A stretch of 64,000 nucleotides of DNA from Meiothermus hypogaeus (GCF_003574035.1 NZ_QWKY01000008.1:1-64000), one strand, 5' to 3'. Shown: positions 25,715-33,409, counted from the first letter of the stretch. Program-made: numbers and translations. Notes: a model not told the origin generated them from the letters alone.

Positions 25715-25954
25715 AACCCCAGGGACGACCCCCTCTCGGGACGGGCTGCGCCCGTACACCAGAGAAACCCGGCCAACCCGCCTACTACCGGGACGCCGCG
25801 GCCCTCGAGTCCCCCTACCCCCGCACCCTCGGGCGCCTACTACCGCAATTGCGCCGAGGCCCGCGCGGCTGGGGCCGCTCCCATCTACCGAGGGCAGCCG
25901 GGATACCGGAAGGGGCTGGATCGGGACGGCGACGGGGTGGCGTGTGAGCGCTGA
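25715..25954 (+). pseudogene. Excalibur-domain protein fragment
   Basis: The last 40 residues ([38 protein letters not shown]) are a clear excalibur domain, a short extracellular module with an EF-hand-like DxDxDGxxCE calcium loop and two cysteines. Before it is a Pro/Thr-rich linker typical of such proteins. No signal peptide or start codon of quality can be found upstream, where the sequence becomes hairpin-rich non-coding DNA. The gene therefore appears to have lost its 5' part; the left coordinate is approximate. Confidence 0.6.
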
Positions 25955-26243
25955 GCCGTTGCTCGGGCCGCAAGGACGCGGGCGGCTTGAGGCTGTTCTG
26001 CGCAAAGCGCTCGAGGAGACCAAAAGTCTGGAAGAGAATATCCAGAAAGCTCTGGTGGCGCTCGAGGCCCTGGAGCAGGAAGACCGGGCCCTCGGCCTGC
26101 TGTACGCCTCCATACCTCGTCTGGGGCACAAAGTTCTCGAAGAAATCCTTCTGGAGATCCAGCCGCGGCTGGTGGCGCTCTGCCACCCCCTTCAGGAGGT
26201 GCTGGAAGAAGTATCAGCGGGACGGGGCGAAGGGGGTGCATAA
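25944..26243 (+). CDS. Small helical protein of unknown function
   Basis: A 99-residue frame starting at a GTG that overlaps the end of the excalibur gene by 11 bases. The product is strongly helical with heptad-like spacing ([58 protein letters not shown]) and could form a coiled coil. I recognise no family. Its 3' end runs into an IS5 fragment, so it may be truncated. The amphipathic pattern makes chance unlikely, but expression is uncertain because the gene in front is broken. Confidence 0.45.
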   Translation: MSAEPLLGPQGRGRLEAVLRKALEETKSLEENIQKALVALEALEQEDRALGLLYASIPRLGHKVLEEILLEIQPRLVALCHPLQEVLEEVSAGRGEGGA

Positions 26244-26511
26244 CCCACCAGCATCCGCTCCACCTCCGCCCACACCCCCCGGCTCACCCAGTTCCTATAG
26301 TGCCAGTAGACCATCTTCCCCGGTGGGTAACCCGGAGGAGTATCCCCCCAGGGCCGCCCCTCCCGCAACACCAGGAAGATGGCCTCCACAAGGGAGCGCC
26401 TGGCGTAGCGGGGTGGGGCTCCCTTGCCTTTGCCCTGAACCAGGGACGCTAACCGCTGCCACAGCGCATCGGGTAGGGGATAGGGGTAGCGAGGGTCAGG
26501 AGCCTCTCTTG
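26241..26511 (-). pseudogene. IS5-family transposase N-terminal fragment
   Basis: The minus strand encodes [20 protein letters not shown]...[51 protein letters not shown]. This matches the conserved N-terminus of IS5-type transposases (the ILW-LRTGCPWRDLP-x(6)-TVY-RF--W---GVWE region). The catalytic domain is missing, and comM-like sequence begins on the other side. No start codon or inverted repeats remain visible. It is the scar of an insertion followed by deletion. Confidence 0.7.
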
Positions 26512-26550
26512 AGAAGGTTGCGCTTCCCGTATACCCACCTCCAGGCCGTC

Positions 26551-26919
26551 CCGCTGCTCGACCTCTTCGATCTGGTGGTAGAAGTGCCGCGCCTGACGCC
26601 GCAGGAGTTGTCCCGGGCCCCCGAGGGGGAGTCCACCGCGCAGGTGCGGGTGCGGGTGCTTGCAGCCCGAGAGAGGATGAAAGCCCGCCAGGGGAAGCTC
26701 AACAGTAAGCTGCTGGGCTGGGTCCTGCGCCAGCACACCCCCCTTTCCCCCTCCGGTGAGGCCCTCTTACACGCGGCTACCAAACGCTTAGCCCTCACCG
26801 CCCGCAGCTACGACCGCATTCTGCGGACAGCCCGTACCATCGCCGACCTGGCAGGGGCCGAGAACATCCAGGAGGCCCACCTGGCCGAAGCCTTAACCTA
26901 CCGGCGGGGGTTGGGGTGA
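26551..26919 (+). pseudogene. Duplicated 3' end of comM
   Basis: 123 codons colinear, without indels, with the last 369 bases of comM at 16625-16993. The reading is [28 protein letters not shown]...[13 protein letters not shown] against [28 protein letters not shown]...[13 protein letters not shown]. The AAA+ core and Lon-like domain are missing, and an IS5 fragment abuts the left end. The reading frame is still open, so the copy is either recent or came from a related strain. It has no evident start and is probably not functional. Confidence 0.85.
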
Positions 26920-26949
26920 GGGCTCATGGGTATTTATCTGATTTTCTGC

Positions 26950-26955
26950 TATTCT
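26950..26955 (+). promoter_or_regulatory. -10 box (TATTCT) of the second toxin-antitoxin pair
   Basis: TATTCT lies seven bases before the GTG start of the antitoxin, again suggesting leaderless transcription. Confidence 0.5.
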
Positions 26956-26962
26956 GAAATAC

Positions 26963-27208
26963 GTGAAGATCATCGCCCAACTCTCGCCCAGGGGCCAGGT
27001 GACCCTGCCAGCCGCCATACGGAAGGCCCTGGGCCTCAAAGCAGGAGATGCCCTGCTGCTTAGGGTAGAGGAAGGAAGGGTAGTGCTGGAACCGGCCCAG
27101 GTGCTCCCTGTGGAAGCCTATACCGAGGAGCGTATCCGGGAGTTCGCCCAGGCCGCTGAGGTAAGCGAGGAGGAGCTGGCGGCCTTCCGAAAAGCCTGGG
27201 GGCTGTAG
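26963..27208 (+). CDS. AbrB-type antitoxin
   Basis: An 81-residue protein with a GTG start. Residues 1-45 (MKIIAQLSPRGQVTLPAAIRKALGLKAGDALLLRVEEGRVVLEP) are a SpoVT/AbrB DNA-binding domain with the characteristic RGQVTLPAAIRKALGL. The C-terminal helix (TEERIREFAQAAEVSEEELAAFRKAWGL) should bind the toxin. Its TAG stop overlaps the GTG of the following PIN gene (TAGTG). It differs in sequence from the antitoxin at 25019, so the two modules are not a recent duplication. Confidence 0.87.
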   Translation: MKIIAQLSPRGQVTLPAAIRKALGLKAGDALLLRVEEGRVVLEPAQVLPVEAYTEERIREFAQAAEVSEEELAAFRKAWGL

Positions 27209-27642
27209 TGCGGGTTTTTCTGGACGCCAACGTGCTCTTCTCGGCGGCGCTGGGGGGCGAGGTGTTCCAGCTGATCTGGCTTTTGGTTGAGCAGGGGCGG
27301 CTCGAGCTGTTCACCAGCCCGCTGTGCCGTATGGAAGCGACGTTCAACCTCGAGCGCAAACGCCCCCAGGCTGCACCCCGGCTCCCCTTGCTGATGCAGC
27401 GGGTACAGCTGGTGGCAGAGCCCGAGGAAACCGACCCTCATTCCGATGAACCCCTGAAAACCCTGTTCCAGTCGCTACCCGAAAAAGATCGCCTGGTGCT
27501 GCAAGCTGCCCTGTGCGCGCAGGCCCAGATCCTGCTCACCGGCGACCTCAGGCACTTTGGCCCCCTGATGAACCGGGGAGACCTGCCCTTGCGGGTGCTA
27601 AGCCCGGGGGATTTCATCCGGCAGGTACGGCCCGGCCCCTAA
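27208..27642 (+). CDS. PIN-domain toxin
   Basis: A 144-residue PIN protein starting MRVFLDANVLFSAALGG, with Asp6 and Asn8 of the active site. It continues with an acidic stretch, EKDRLVLQAALCAQAQILLTGDLRHFG, which supplies the remaining metal ligands (Asp in EKDR and Asp in GDLRHFG). The sequence fits the COG1569-like PIN toxins with the LLTGDxxHF motif. The GTG start overlaps the antitoxin stop. It is probably an RNase held in check by the upstream protein. Confidence 0.85.
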   Translation: MRVFLDANVLFSAALGGEVFQLIWLLVEQGRLELFTSPLCRMEATFNLERKRPQAAPRLPLLMQRVQLVAEPEETDPHSDEPLKTLFQSLPEKDRLVLQAALCAQAQILLTGDLRHFGPLMNRGDLPLRVLSPGDFIRQVRPGP

Positions 27643-27668
27643 TACCGATTCCGACCATCCAGTTGGGC

Positions 27669-27674
27669 TATACT
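27669..27674 (+). promoter_or_regulatory. -10 box (TATACT), leaderless start
   Basis: TATACT lies six bases before the ATG at 27681. Confidence 0.5.
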
Positions 27675-27680
27675 CCCGCT

Positions 27681-28091
27681 ATGGACGCCCTGGCCCTTTA
27701 CCGGCGGGGCCGCTACCGGGAGGCCCTGGCGCAGGCTCAACAGCGGGGTGAACTCAAGCCCGCTGCGCTGGCCTTGCTTGCCCTGGGTAAGGTTGCCGAG
27801 GCCCAGACCATTTTGGAGACCTGGCAGCCCCAAGAAAGCGTTGCCGAGGCCGAACGCCTCACCCTGCTGGGCTTTGCCGCCTTCCGAAGGGGCGATCCCC
27901 TCACCTACCGCCGCCTGGCCCTGGCCGCGGCCCAGGCAGCCCAGACCCCCTTGACGCTGTACCACCTGGCCCAGAAGCTGCCGGACGACCTCACCCTCTG
28001 GGAGGCCCTGCTGGCGCGCCTGCCCGAGCAAGACCCCCGCTACCCCGCGGCCCGATCCTGGGTTAAGAGGCTCAGCGCCCGGTACCGCTAG
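27681..28091 (+). CDS. TPR-like helical repeat protein
   Basis: A 136-residue all-helical protein with alternating Ala/Leu-rich helices (MDALALYRRGRYREALAQAQQ, PAALALLALGKVAEAQTILE, AERLTLLGFAAFRRGDPLTYRRLALAAAQ). The A-L-x-x-G spacing resembles degenerate tetratricopeptide repeats, which act as protein-binding scaffolds. The ATG follows a TATACT box by six bases. No export signal is present. The partner is unknown, and the nearby toxin-antitoxin pair is probably unrelated. Confidence 0.65.
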   Translation: MDALALYRRGRYREALAQAQQRGELKPAALALLALGKVAEAQTILETWQPQESVAEAERLTLLGFAAFRRGDPLTYRRLALAAAQAAQTPLTLYHLAQKLPDDLTLWEALLARLPEQDPRYPAARSWVKRLSARYR

Positions 28092-28212
28092 GCCCGCCGG
28101 AGCGCACCACCCCCGGGGGCGGGCAGTCGGGGTGGGTGCAGGCGTAGCCCAACTCCTTCCAACCCAAAGCCAGCAGGAGCAGCAACAACAAAAACCACCT
28201 CACCCTGCGCAT
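28072..28212 (-). CDS. Possible small secreted peptide (46 residues)
   Basis: A short minus-strand frame. The predicted product starts MRRVRWFLLLLLLLALGWKEL, a strong signal-like hydrophobic stretch, followed by YACTHPDCPPPGVVRSGG with two cysteines. It overlaps the 3' end of the helical-repeat gene by 20 bases. A purine-rich GGGTGAGGGT sits just before the ATG. Length and overlap make it uncertain; the clean signal sequence is the main support. Confidence 0.4.
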   Translation of the reverse strand: MRRVRWFLLLLLLLALGWKELGYACTHPDCPPPGVVRSGGPSGTGR

Positions 28213-28232
28213 ACCCTCACCCTAGCAAGGGT

Positions 28233-28317
28233 AAGGTAACCAAAACCGTCAAAAGGTAACCAAAATGAGTTAAGAAGGTCACCATTCTGAGAGGGGGTTT
28301 GGTTACCGGGGGGGTGG
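28233..28317 (+). promoter_or_regulatory. Repeated GGTAACC sites, possible operator array
   Basis: AAGGTAACCAAAA occurs at 28233-28245 and again at 28253-28265, exactly 20 bases apart. The inverse TTTGGTTACC lies at 28308-28317, with a weaker GGTCACC at 28277-28283. Spacing of two helical turns suggests cooperative protein binding ahead of the accessory operon that starts at 28389. Confidence 0.45.
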
Positions 28318-28388
28318 TAGGGTGAAAGTGCCCTAGGGACTTCAAGTGCAAGGGGGTGAAATCGCATAGTGCATATTGATTTGTATAA

Positions 28389-28763
28389 ATGACGACAAAG
28401 AGCATGGTGGCAAACGAGATACGACAGAGAGGTTTGGTGCATATGGAAACCGTAAAGGATCTCGAGGCTAAAATGGCGGTTGCGACTGACCCTGTGACAC
28501 GGGAGGCAGACGAGCTTTTAGTCGAGCGCCTGAAATTCGACCATGAGTTCGTTACACGCTTGCTTCTGAATGCTGATGTCAAGGGGCTTATCGCCGAGGC
28601 GGGCTTTGAGTCTTCGCCCAAGATGCTCGGCTATGTCGAAACGGCCATTAAGAAGATCCGCACCTACATCACCGATCAGGTTCACGGCCTGGAAACTAAG
28701 AAGGAACAAATCCATTCCACAGTAGCCGTAATTAACAGCGGCAACAGTGCTGTTGACTGGTGA
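28389..28763 (+). CDS. Small protein upstream of radical SAM gene (candidate precursor)
   Basis: A 124-residue protein I do not recognise. It is largely helical and charged up to about residue 105 (ETVKDLEAKMAVATDPVTREADELLVERLKFDHEF, YVETAIKKIRTYITDQVHGLETKKEQ). It ends with a different, small-residue tail, IHSTVAVINSGNSAVDW, which has no Cys. Its position as first gene, separated from a radical SAM/SPASM gene by a strong hairpin, is how RiPP precursors are often arranged. That role is inference; it may instead be a regulator or partner protein. GC is lower than in most of the window, which suggests transfer. Confidence 0.6.
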   Translation: MTTKSMVANEIRQRGLVHMETVKDLEAKMAVATDPVTREADELLVERLKFDHEFVTRLLLNADVKGLIAEAGFESSPKMLGYVETAIKKIRTYITDQVHGLETKKEQIHSTVAVINSGNSAVDW

Positions 28764-28780
28764 AAAAAAGTGATGGCGTT

Positions 28781-28849
28781 TATGTAGTCCAAGAATAGGG
28801 CTCACCAACAGTCCATTCTTGGACTACATATTGGCTCCTTGGGAGCCAA
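28781..28849 (+). terminator. Strong 16-bp hairpin plus Shine-Dalgarno-masking hairpin
   Basis: TATGTAGTCCAAGAAT (28781-28796) pairs perfectly with ATTCTTGGACTACATA (28815-28830). It is followed by TTGGCTCC/GGAGCCAA (28831-28849), whose 3' arm includes the likely ribosome site of the radical SAM gene. There is no T-tract, so this may act as an attenuator, RNA-stability element or translation switch as much as a terminator. Confidence 0.6.
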
Positions 28850-28855
28850 CGCCCG

Positions 28856-30014
28856 ATGAACAACGAGGTGGTCATGGACGAAGTGCTCTACTACCCCGAA
28901 CTTGTGCGCCTAGATGCTACCTGGCGCTGCAACCTTCGCTGCAAGCACTGCCAAACTGGTATGTTCCGTGAGCCGGGAAGTCACTACAGCGACCTTTCAA
29001 CTGAGGAACTAGAGGAATTATTCAAGCAACTAAGTCGACTGGGTACCAAACAGGTCGGATTCCTTGGCGGGGAACCCCTGCTTCGGCATGACCTGGTGAG
29101 CTTGGCGAGAACCCTTCACAGCTTAGGTATACGTCCTTCCATCACCTCTAACGGATGGTTGATCAATGATCGTATAGCGTACGTGCTAACGCAGGAGGTA
29201 CCTGTAGACATAGCTGTGAGCCTGGACGGCCCTGACCACTCAAGGCACGATAACATTCGTGGTAAAGGAAGCTTTGAGAGAGCCGTCAAAGCGCTTCAAC
29301 GATTGGTTAATTACCGTGGGAGATCGCGTACGGTTTTAATCGGCATCAGCGCGGTTATCCATCGATATTGTCAAACTAACGTCATCGAATATCTCGATCT
29401 AGCTAACGAACTCGGCGTGGACTACATGGTGATGGCTATTGTGCATCCAGTGGGTACTGCTAAGCAATACTGGGATGAGCTGAGTATCGACCAGGGACAG
29501 GTTCTCCCTCTGGCCCGCACTATTTTGAAGCACTTCCAGTCAGGCAAATTCAGCTTTTCACTGCGCCTTAACTTTACTTACTCCCGCTATGCGTGATCTG
29601 CTGAGTGGTGAAGGCTGATCCTTGAGAGGTATTGCACCTTACTACGACCGCGCCGGCTTATATGAATGCTATATTCAGTGTGACGGTCGGGTTTTCCCTT
29701 CACAGAAACTATCCGAGATGGTTCCAGAAGCACTAGCCTCCGCTGCTCATCTTGGCCTCGACTTTTCGGATAACTCGATTCGCAATAAGTCTATGCAGGC
29801 TATCTGGTTCGGTCCTTCCTTTGAGGCTTACCGTCGACTGGTTCTAAGCAAGGTGCATATTGCCAACTATCAGTCCTGCCAGCGTTGTCCATTCTCGCAA
29901 AGTAGCTGTTTCCCCACGGCCGTGCCGTTTTTAGAAGGCGCCCCTCATGCGCAAGATATTTGCGCATACCTCTATAACTCAGGTCTCGGTCCGTTTCACT
30001 CAAAGGTTGCATGA
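28856..30014 (+). pseudogene. Radical SAM/SPASM enzyme, interrupted
   Basis: The N-terminal part has the radical SAM cluster motif CNLRCKHC (Cys25, Cys29, Cys32) and typical FLGGEPLLRHD and SLDGPDHSRHDNIRG segments. The C-terminal part carries a SPASM-type cysteine set (LYECYIQCDGRVFP, YQSCQRCPFSQSSCFP) that would bind extra Fe-S clusters. The frame ends at 29596. The continuing sequence is one phase over (TPAMRDLLSGEG), meets a further TGA at 29616 and resumes as SLRGIAPYYDRAG to 30014. Two lesions make it probably inactive. It was likely a peptide-modifying enzyme. Confidence 0.82.
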
Positions 30015-30694
30015 ACGGTGATCCTCGCTACCAGATAGCCTACTCATCAGGTATGGCTTTCCTCAACCCGCATGACCCGGACCTGTGGTTGCTGAGGCTG
30101 GCCAAAAGATTGCACCGCGGAGCTACCGTGCTAGAGATTGGCTGCGGTGAAGGGTTCGAGGCATCTGCGCTGGCTCAGCTGGGGCTGGAAGTTATCGCTA
30201 TCGACGCGAGTCCCTGGGCAATCCGTCGTGCGCAAGAAGCTCACGGCAACAGCAGAGTGCGTTTCCAGGTCGGACTCTGGCCTGATGACCGATCAACCCT
30301 CGGTAAATCTTTTGACCTCGTAGTGGATATCGGCTGTCTACATACAGTCGAAGTCTCCCTAGAACGTGAGCGATACCTGAAGGCTGTCGGTGATGCACTC
30401 ACACCTAAAGGCCAGTTCTACTTCCGCATCGGTACCGATGAACTTACTGCGAACGCGAACTTTGTTCGACGCCGCCCTCCCTCGCTGCCCGTATGGTGGG
30501 AGCTGCCAACTGGCGAGACGCTTGTGCTGCCAGCGCCCGCTAGGGGCTGGCGTCCGTCCCAGCATGAGTTGGAGGCGGTCTTTGCGGATGCGGGTCTAAG
30601 GATTTTGAATTTTTCGCTTGTCCGGGGGATCACGTACCCCTGGGAATATGCCGGTATTGCGGTTAGAGAGCCTTTTAGCGAATCGGGGGTCTAA
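30011..30694 (+). CDS. Class I SAM-dependent methyltransferase
   Basis: A 227-residue protein with the SAM-binding motif VLEIGCGEGFEASALAQLG near residues 42-60, motif II IAIDASPWAIRRAQEAHG and LVVDIGCLHTVE for post-motif I. This is the usual Rossmann-like methyltransferase. The ATG overlaps the end of the radical SAM gene (ATGA). With that neighbour and the downstream exporter it probably modifies a small molecule or peptide. The acceptor is unknown. GC content resembles the radical SAM gene more than the housekeeping genes. Confidence 0.85.
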   Translation: MNGDPRYQIAYSSGMAFLNPHDPDLWLLRLAKRLHRGATVLEIGCGEGFEASALAQLGLEVIAIDASPWAIRRAQEAHGNSRVRFQVGLWPDDRSTLGKSFDLVVDIGCLHTVEVSLERERYLKAVGDALTPKGQFYFRIGTDELTANANFVRRRPPSLPVWWELPTGETLVLPAPARGWRPSQHELEAVFADAGLRILNFSLVRGITYPWEYAGIAVREPFSESGV

Positions 30695-30695
30695 C

Positions 30696-31946
30696 TTGAG
30701 AGCAAATCCCATCCGTGCCTGGTTAAACCGACACTACCCTGCGCTGGAGCACCCCCTGTACGTCCGGCTGCTCTGGGCCACCGCTTTCTCGAGCCTGGGC
30801 AGTCAGTTCACGGTACTGGCCCTGAGTGTGGCTGTTTTCACCGCCACCGGGTCGGTGGCCTCGCTGGCTGGCGTATGGGCGGTGCGGGTGGCCTCGAGGC
30901 TCCTGATCCAGCCTTTCACCGGCGCCCTGGCCGACCGCTGGGATCGGCGCCAAACCCTGGTGGGGGGCTACCTGCTGAGCGCGCTGCTCTCGGCCAGCCT
31001 GATCCTGGTGCTCATCGAGCCCCTGTTGGTCTATCCCCTGGTCTTCCTGATCCAGAGCGTGGAAGGCCTGGTGAGCCCCACCATGGCTGCCGTGGTACCC
31101 TCCTTGGTTCCCAAAGAGACCCTGGTCTCGGCCAACGCCCTGAGGGTGGTCCTAACCAAGGTTACCGCCTCGCTGGGCCTGGCCCTGGCCGGCCTGCTTT
31201 ACGGCCTGGTGGGCCCGGTCTGGCTGTTCATCTTCGACGCCCTCACCTTTGCCGGTGTGGCCTACGCTGTGCTCGGCCTACCGTCGGCCCTGGTTACAGT
31301 TCCCAGCCGACGCGGCGGCTCCGTTTGGGCCGAGGCGGCCGAGGGGGTACGTTTTGCTGTGACCCGCCGAACAGTAGTCATAATTTTGGCGCTCTCCATG
31401 CTCACATCCTTGTTCTGGCGGGTGGTGGAGATCGTGATGGTGCCCATCTCACTGGAGGTGGCCCAGATTGGGGCCGCGGGCCTGGGGCTCTTGTATACCA
31501 GCCTCACCCTGGGGGGCGTGGTCGGGGTGGCCACTCTGGGGGCCCTGAAGAAGGGCATACCCGGCCTTGCCTGGGTTGTCTTGCTCAACACCCTGCTGGC
31601 TGTACCCATGCTGCTGGGAGCGACCTTCCCCACGTTTCCGATGCTTCTGGCGGTTTTCTTTTTGAGCGGTATCCTGTTTGACATATCCGGCGTGGCCACC
31701 CAGTCGCTGTTGCAGGCGGTAGTGCCCAAGCATTTTCTGGGGCGGGTTTTCAGTCTGGTGAATGTGAGTCTGGCCCTGGGCGTGCTGCCGGTACTGGCGC
31801 TGGTGGATCCGTTGGTGCGTTGGCTGGGCTCTGCTGGGGCCTTGCAAATCACTTCGCTGGCTGTTTGCAGCCTGGGGGTTGTGCTGTACATTGCTGCAAA
31901 GGTTCGTGACGGTTCGGTAGAGAAAATGGAGGAGCCTGCAGGATGA
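30696..31946 (+). CDS. MFS transporter (drug/product exporter type)
   Basis: A protein of about 416 residues with twelve predicted helices. The loop motif GALADRWDRRQTLVGGYLL between helices 2 and 3 is the MFS signature. I place the start at the TTG one base after the methyltransferase stop, since an upstream ATG would overlap that gene by 77 bases. It most resembles MFS exporters related to macrolide and enterobactin efflux. It probably exports, or protects against, the product of this operon. The following GNAT gene overlaps by four bases. Confidence 0.87.
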   Translation: MRANPIRAWLNRHYPALEHPLYVRLLWATAFSSLGSQFTVLALSVAVFTATGSVASLAGVWAVRVASRLLIQPFTGALADRWDRRQTLVGGYLLSALLSASLILVLIEPLLVYPLVFLIQSVEGLVSPTMAAVVPSLVPKETLVSANALRVVLTKVTASLGLALAGLLYGLVGPVWLFIFDALTFAGVAYAVLGLPSALVTVPSRRGGSVWAEAAEGVRFAVTRRTVVIILALSMLTSLFWRVVEIVMVPISLEVAQIGAAGLGLLYTSLTLGGVVGVATLGALKKGIPGLAWVVLLNTLLAVPMLLGATFPTFPMLLAVFFLSGILFDISGVATQSLLQAVVPKHFLGRVFSLVNVSLALGVLPVLALVDPLVRWLGSAGALQITSLAVCSLGVVLYIAAKVRDGSVEKMEEPAG

Positions 31947-32410
31947 TTACGACTCGTCGGGAGTGTGTACAGCTGCGGCCCGTGGCTCTTAGCGATGCAA
32001 CTGCAATCCAGAGGTGGTACACCGAGCCGCAGGTGGTGGAGTATGCCATCATCCAGCCATTCCTGGGGTATTCCCTCAGTGAGGTACAGGATCTGATTAA
32101 GAAGTGGCTTGGTCGCGATGACCGCAAGCTATACGTGGTGCAAGCCTTGAAGCAAAATTGTGATGCTGGCCTGGTATTTCTAGAACATATTGACTGGAAA
32201 AACCGTGCTGTGAAAATTGCCTTGCTCATAGGCGAGCCCGAGCTGCGGGGGCTTGGCTTAGGCCAGGCCGCGCTTCGCTGCGTGGTTCAACTGGGTTGCC
32301 ACGACTGGGGGCTCCATCGCTTGGGAGCTAACTGCCTAGCCACTAATACTGGATTCAAAAAGACAGTTTACAAAACCAAAAACCCCATAGGCTGTCTTTT
32401 TGAATCCTAG
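31943..32410 (+). pseudogene. GNAT acetyltransferase truncated by element C
   Basis: The first 134 residues look like a RimJ/RimL-type N-acetyltransferase: VQLRPVALSDATAIQRWYTEPQV, then the acetyl-CoA loop IGEPELRGLGLGQAALRCVV and HRLGANCLA. At 32347 the MITE-like element begins and the frame reads through it (NTGFKKTVYKTKNPIGCLF) to a stop inside the repeat. The C-terminal strand and helix (the usual YEKxGFxxEG region) are missing and are not found after the element. It overlaps the MFS gene by four bases. Probably inactive. Confidence 0.8.
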
Positions 32411-32656
32411 AGCACGCCCCTCCCTTGAGTACCGGCGCTAGCCGGGGGCCGATGGCCCTTCACTGTCGGTCGGCGAAGAAAGCGTCTCCCTTCCAAGGGG
32501 CGGTATCGCCCTCCGCTACGCGGATAACTTCCAAGGGGCGGTATCGCCCTCCGCTACGCGGATAACTTCCAAGGGGCGGTATCGCCCTCCGCTACGCGGA
32601 TAACTTCGGCCCTGTTGATTCGTTACCAAACGGTAACGAATCAACCGAATCTGGTA
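32347..32656 (+). repeat. MITE-like element C (310 bp, three internal units)
   Basis: The longest copy, running from TACTGGATTC to GAATCTGGTA with three 38-bp units. Its terminal hairpin differs from the others (GTTGATTCGTTACC paired with GGTAACGAATCAAC, loop AAAC), with changes on both arms that keep pairing. The flanks are TAA and TCA, so no clean target duplication is left. It has truncated the GNAT gene. Confidence 0.87.
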
Positions 32657-32765
32657 TCACTGCCTCCCACCTTCTAGTGTTTGGCAGGTGTTCAAGCAAA
32701 AGTGGTCTGAACCCCCTCAGGAAAGCCTGCCCGGTTGGTGCCTGAGCACTGGGGCGGTAAGCAGC

Positions 32766-33359
32766 TCATGGCCCGGATTTTGCCTTGGGCTTGGCGGGCA
32801 ACTGCCCCGGTGGGCGGTTCCACTCGGCTAGGTGCTTGAGCAGGATGGGCACCGCCACACCAAAGCCAAACCATAGGTAGCCGAGGCTACCCCCAACTGC
32901 GCTCGAGGCCAGCGGAAAGGCCAGTGCGGCCAGTATCACGCTCCGGTAGGGGTTGCGGGTCAGCAGGTAGGCCAGCCCAAAGGCCCCGCCCGCCATGGCC
33001 AAAAGCCAGGGGTTGATGGCAAACAAGGCCCCCAGAGCGGGAGCAATGCCCTTGCCGCCGCGCCCCAGCAGCCACACCGAGTAGCAGTGTCCCAGCACGG
33101 CCAACGCGCCCCCCAGCAGCCCACCCCCGGGGTCGCGGGCCAGAAATTCGCCCAGCGCAACTGCCATAAGGCCCTTGGCCACGTCCAGGCTCATCACCAT
33201 CAGCCCGGGTACTGCACCCAGTACCCGCCAGGCGTTGGTGCCCCCCACATTGCCCGAGCCCTCGGCGAGGAGGTTTTTGTTTTGCAGAACGCCAAACCAG
33301 TAAGCAAAGGGCAACGAGCCAAACAGATAGCCAGCCAGGGCCGCATACACCCATTCCAT
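32766..33359 (-). CDS. plsY: Glycerol-3-phosphate acyltransferase PlsY
   Basis: A 197-residue integral membrane enzyme that transfers the acyl group from acyl phosphate to glycerol-3-phosphate, the first step of phospholipid synthesis. The family loops are visible: GSLPFAYWFG at the N-terminus, GSGNVGGTNAWRVLG (residues 34-48) and GRGGKGIAPALG near residue 100. About five helices are predicted. The basic proline-rich tail (PPGQLPAKPKAKSGP) is cytoplasmic. It stands alone downstream of the SPFH gene on the same strand. Identification is firm. Confidence 0.92.
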   Translation of the reverse strand: MEWVYAALAGYLFGSLPFAYWFGVLQNKNLLAEGSGNVGGTNAWRVLGAVPGLMVMSLDVAKGLMAVALGEFLARDPGGGLLGGALAVLGHCYSVWLLGRGGKGIAPALGALFAINPWLLAMAGGAFGLAYLLTRNPYRSVILAALAFPLASSAVGGSLGYLWFGFGVAVPILLKHLAEWNRPPGQLPAKPKAKSGP

Positions 33360-33409
33360 ACCGCACAGGCTACCAAATGGCCCGGCCCATCGCTCTGCCA
33401 GTCCCGCTT

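Noticed and set aside
29594-29618. TGA codons in the radical SAM gene as selenocysteine or recoding sites
   Set aside because: The first stop is followed by a phase change, no selenocysteine hairpin is evident downstream, and the surrounding residues are not conserved redox sites.
32489-32604. Three directly repeated 38-bp units as a possible CRISPR array
   Set aside because: The units are tandem without spacers, occur inside a mobile-type element, and no cas genes are present.
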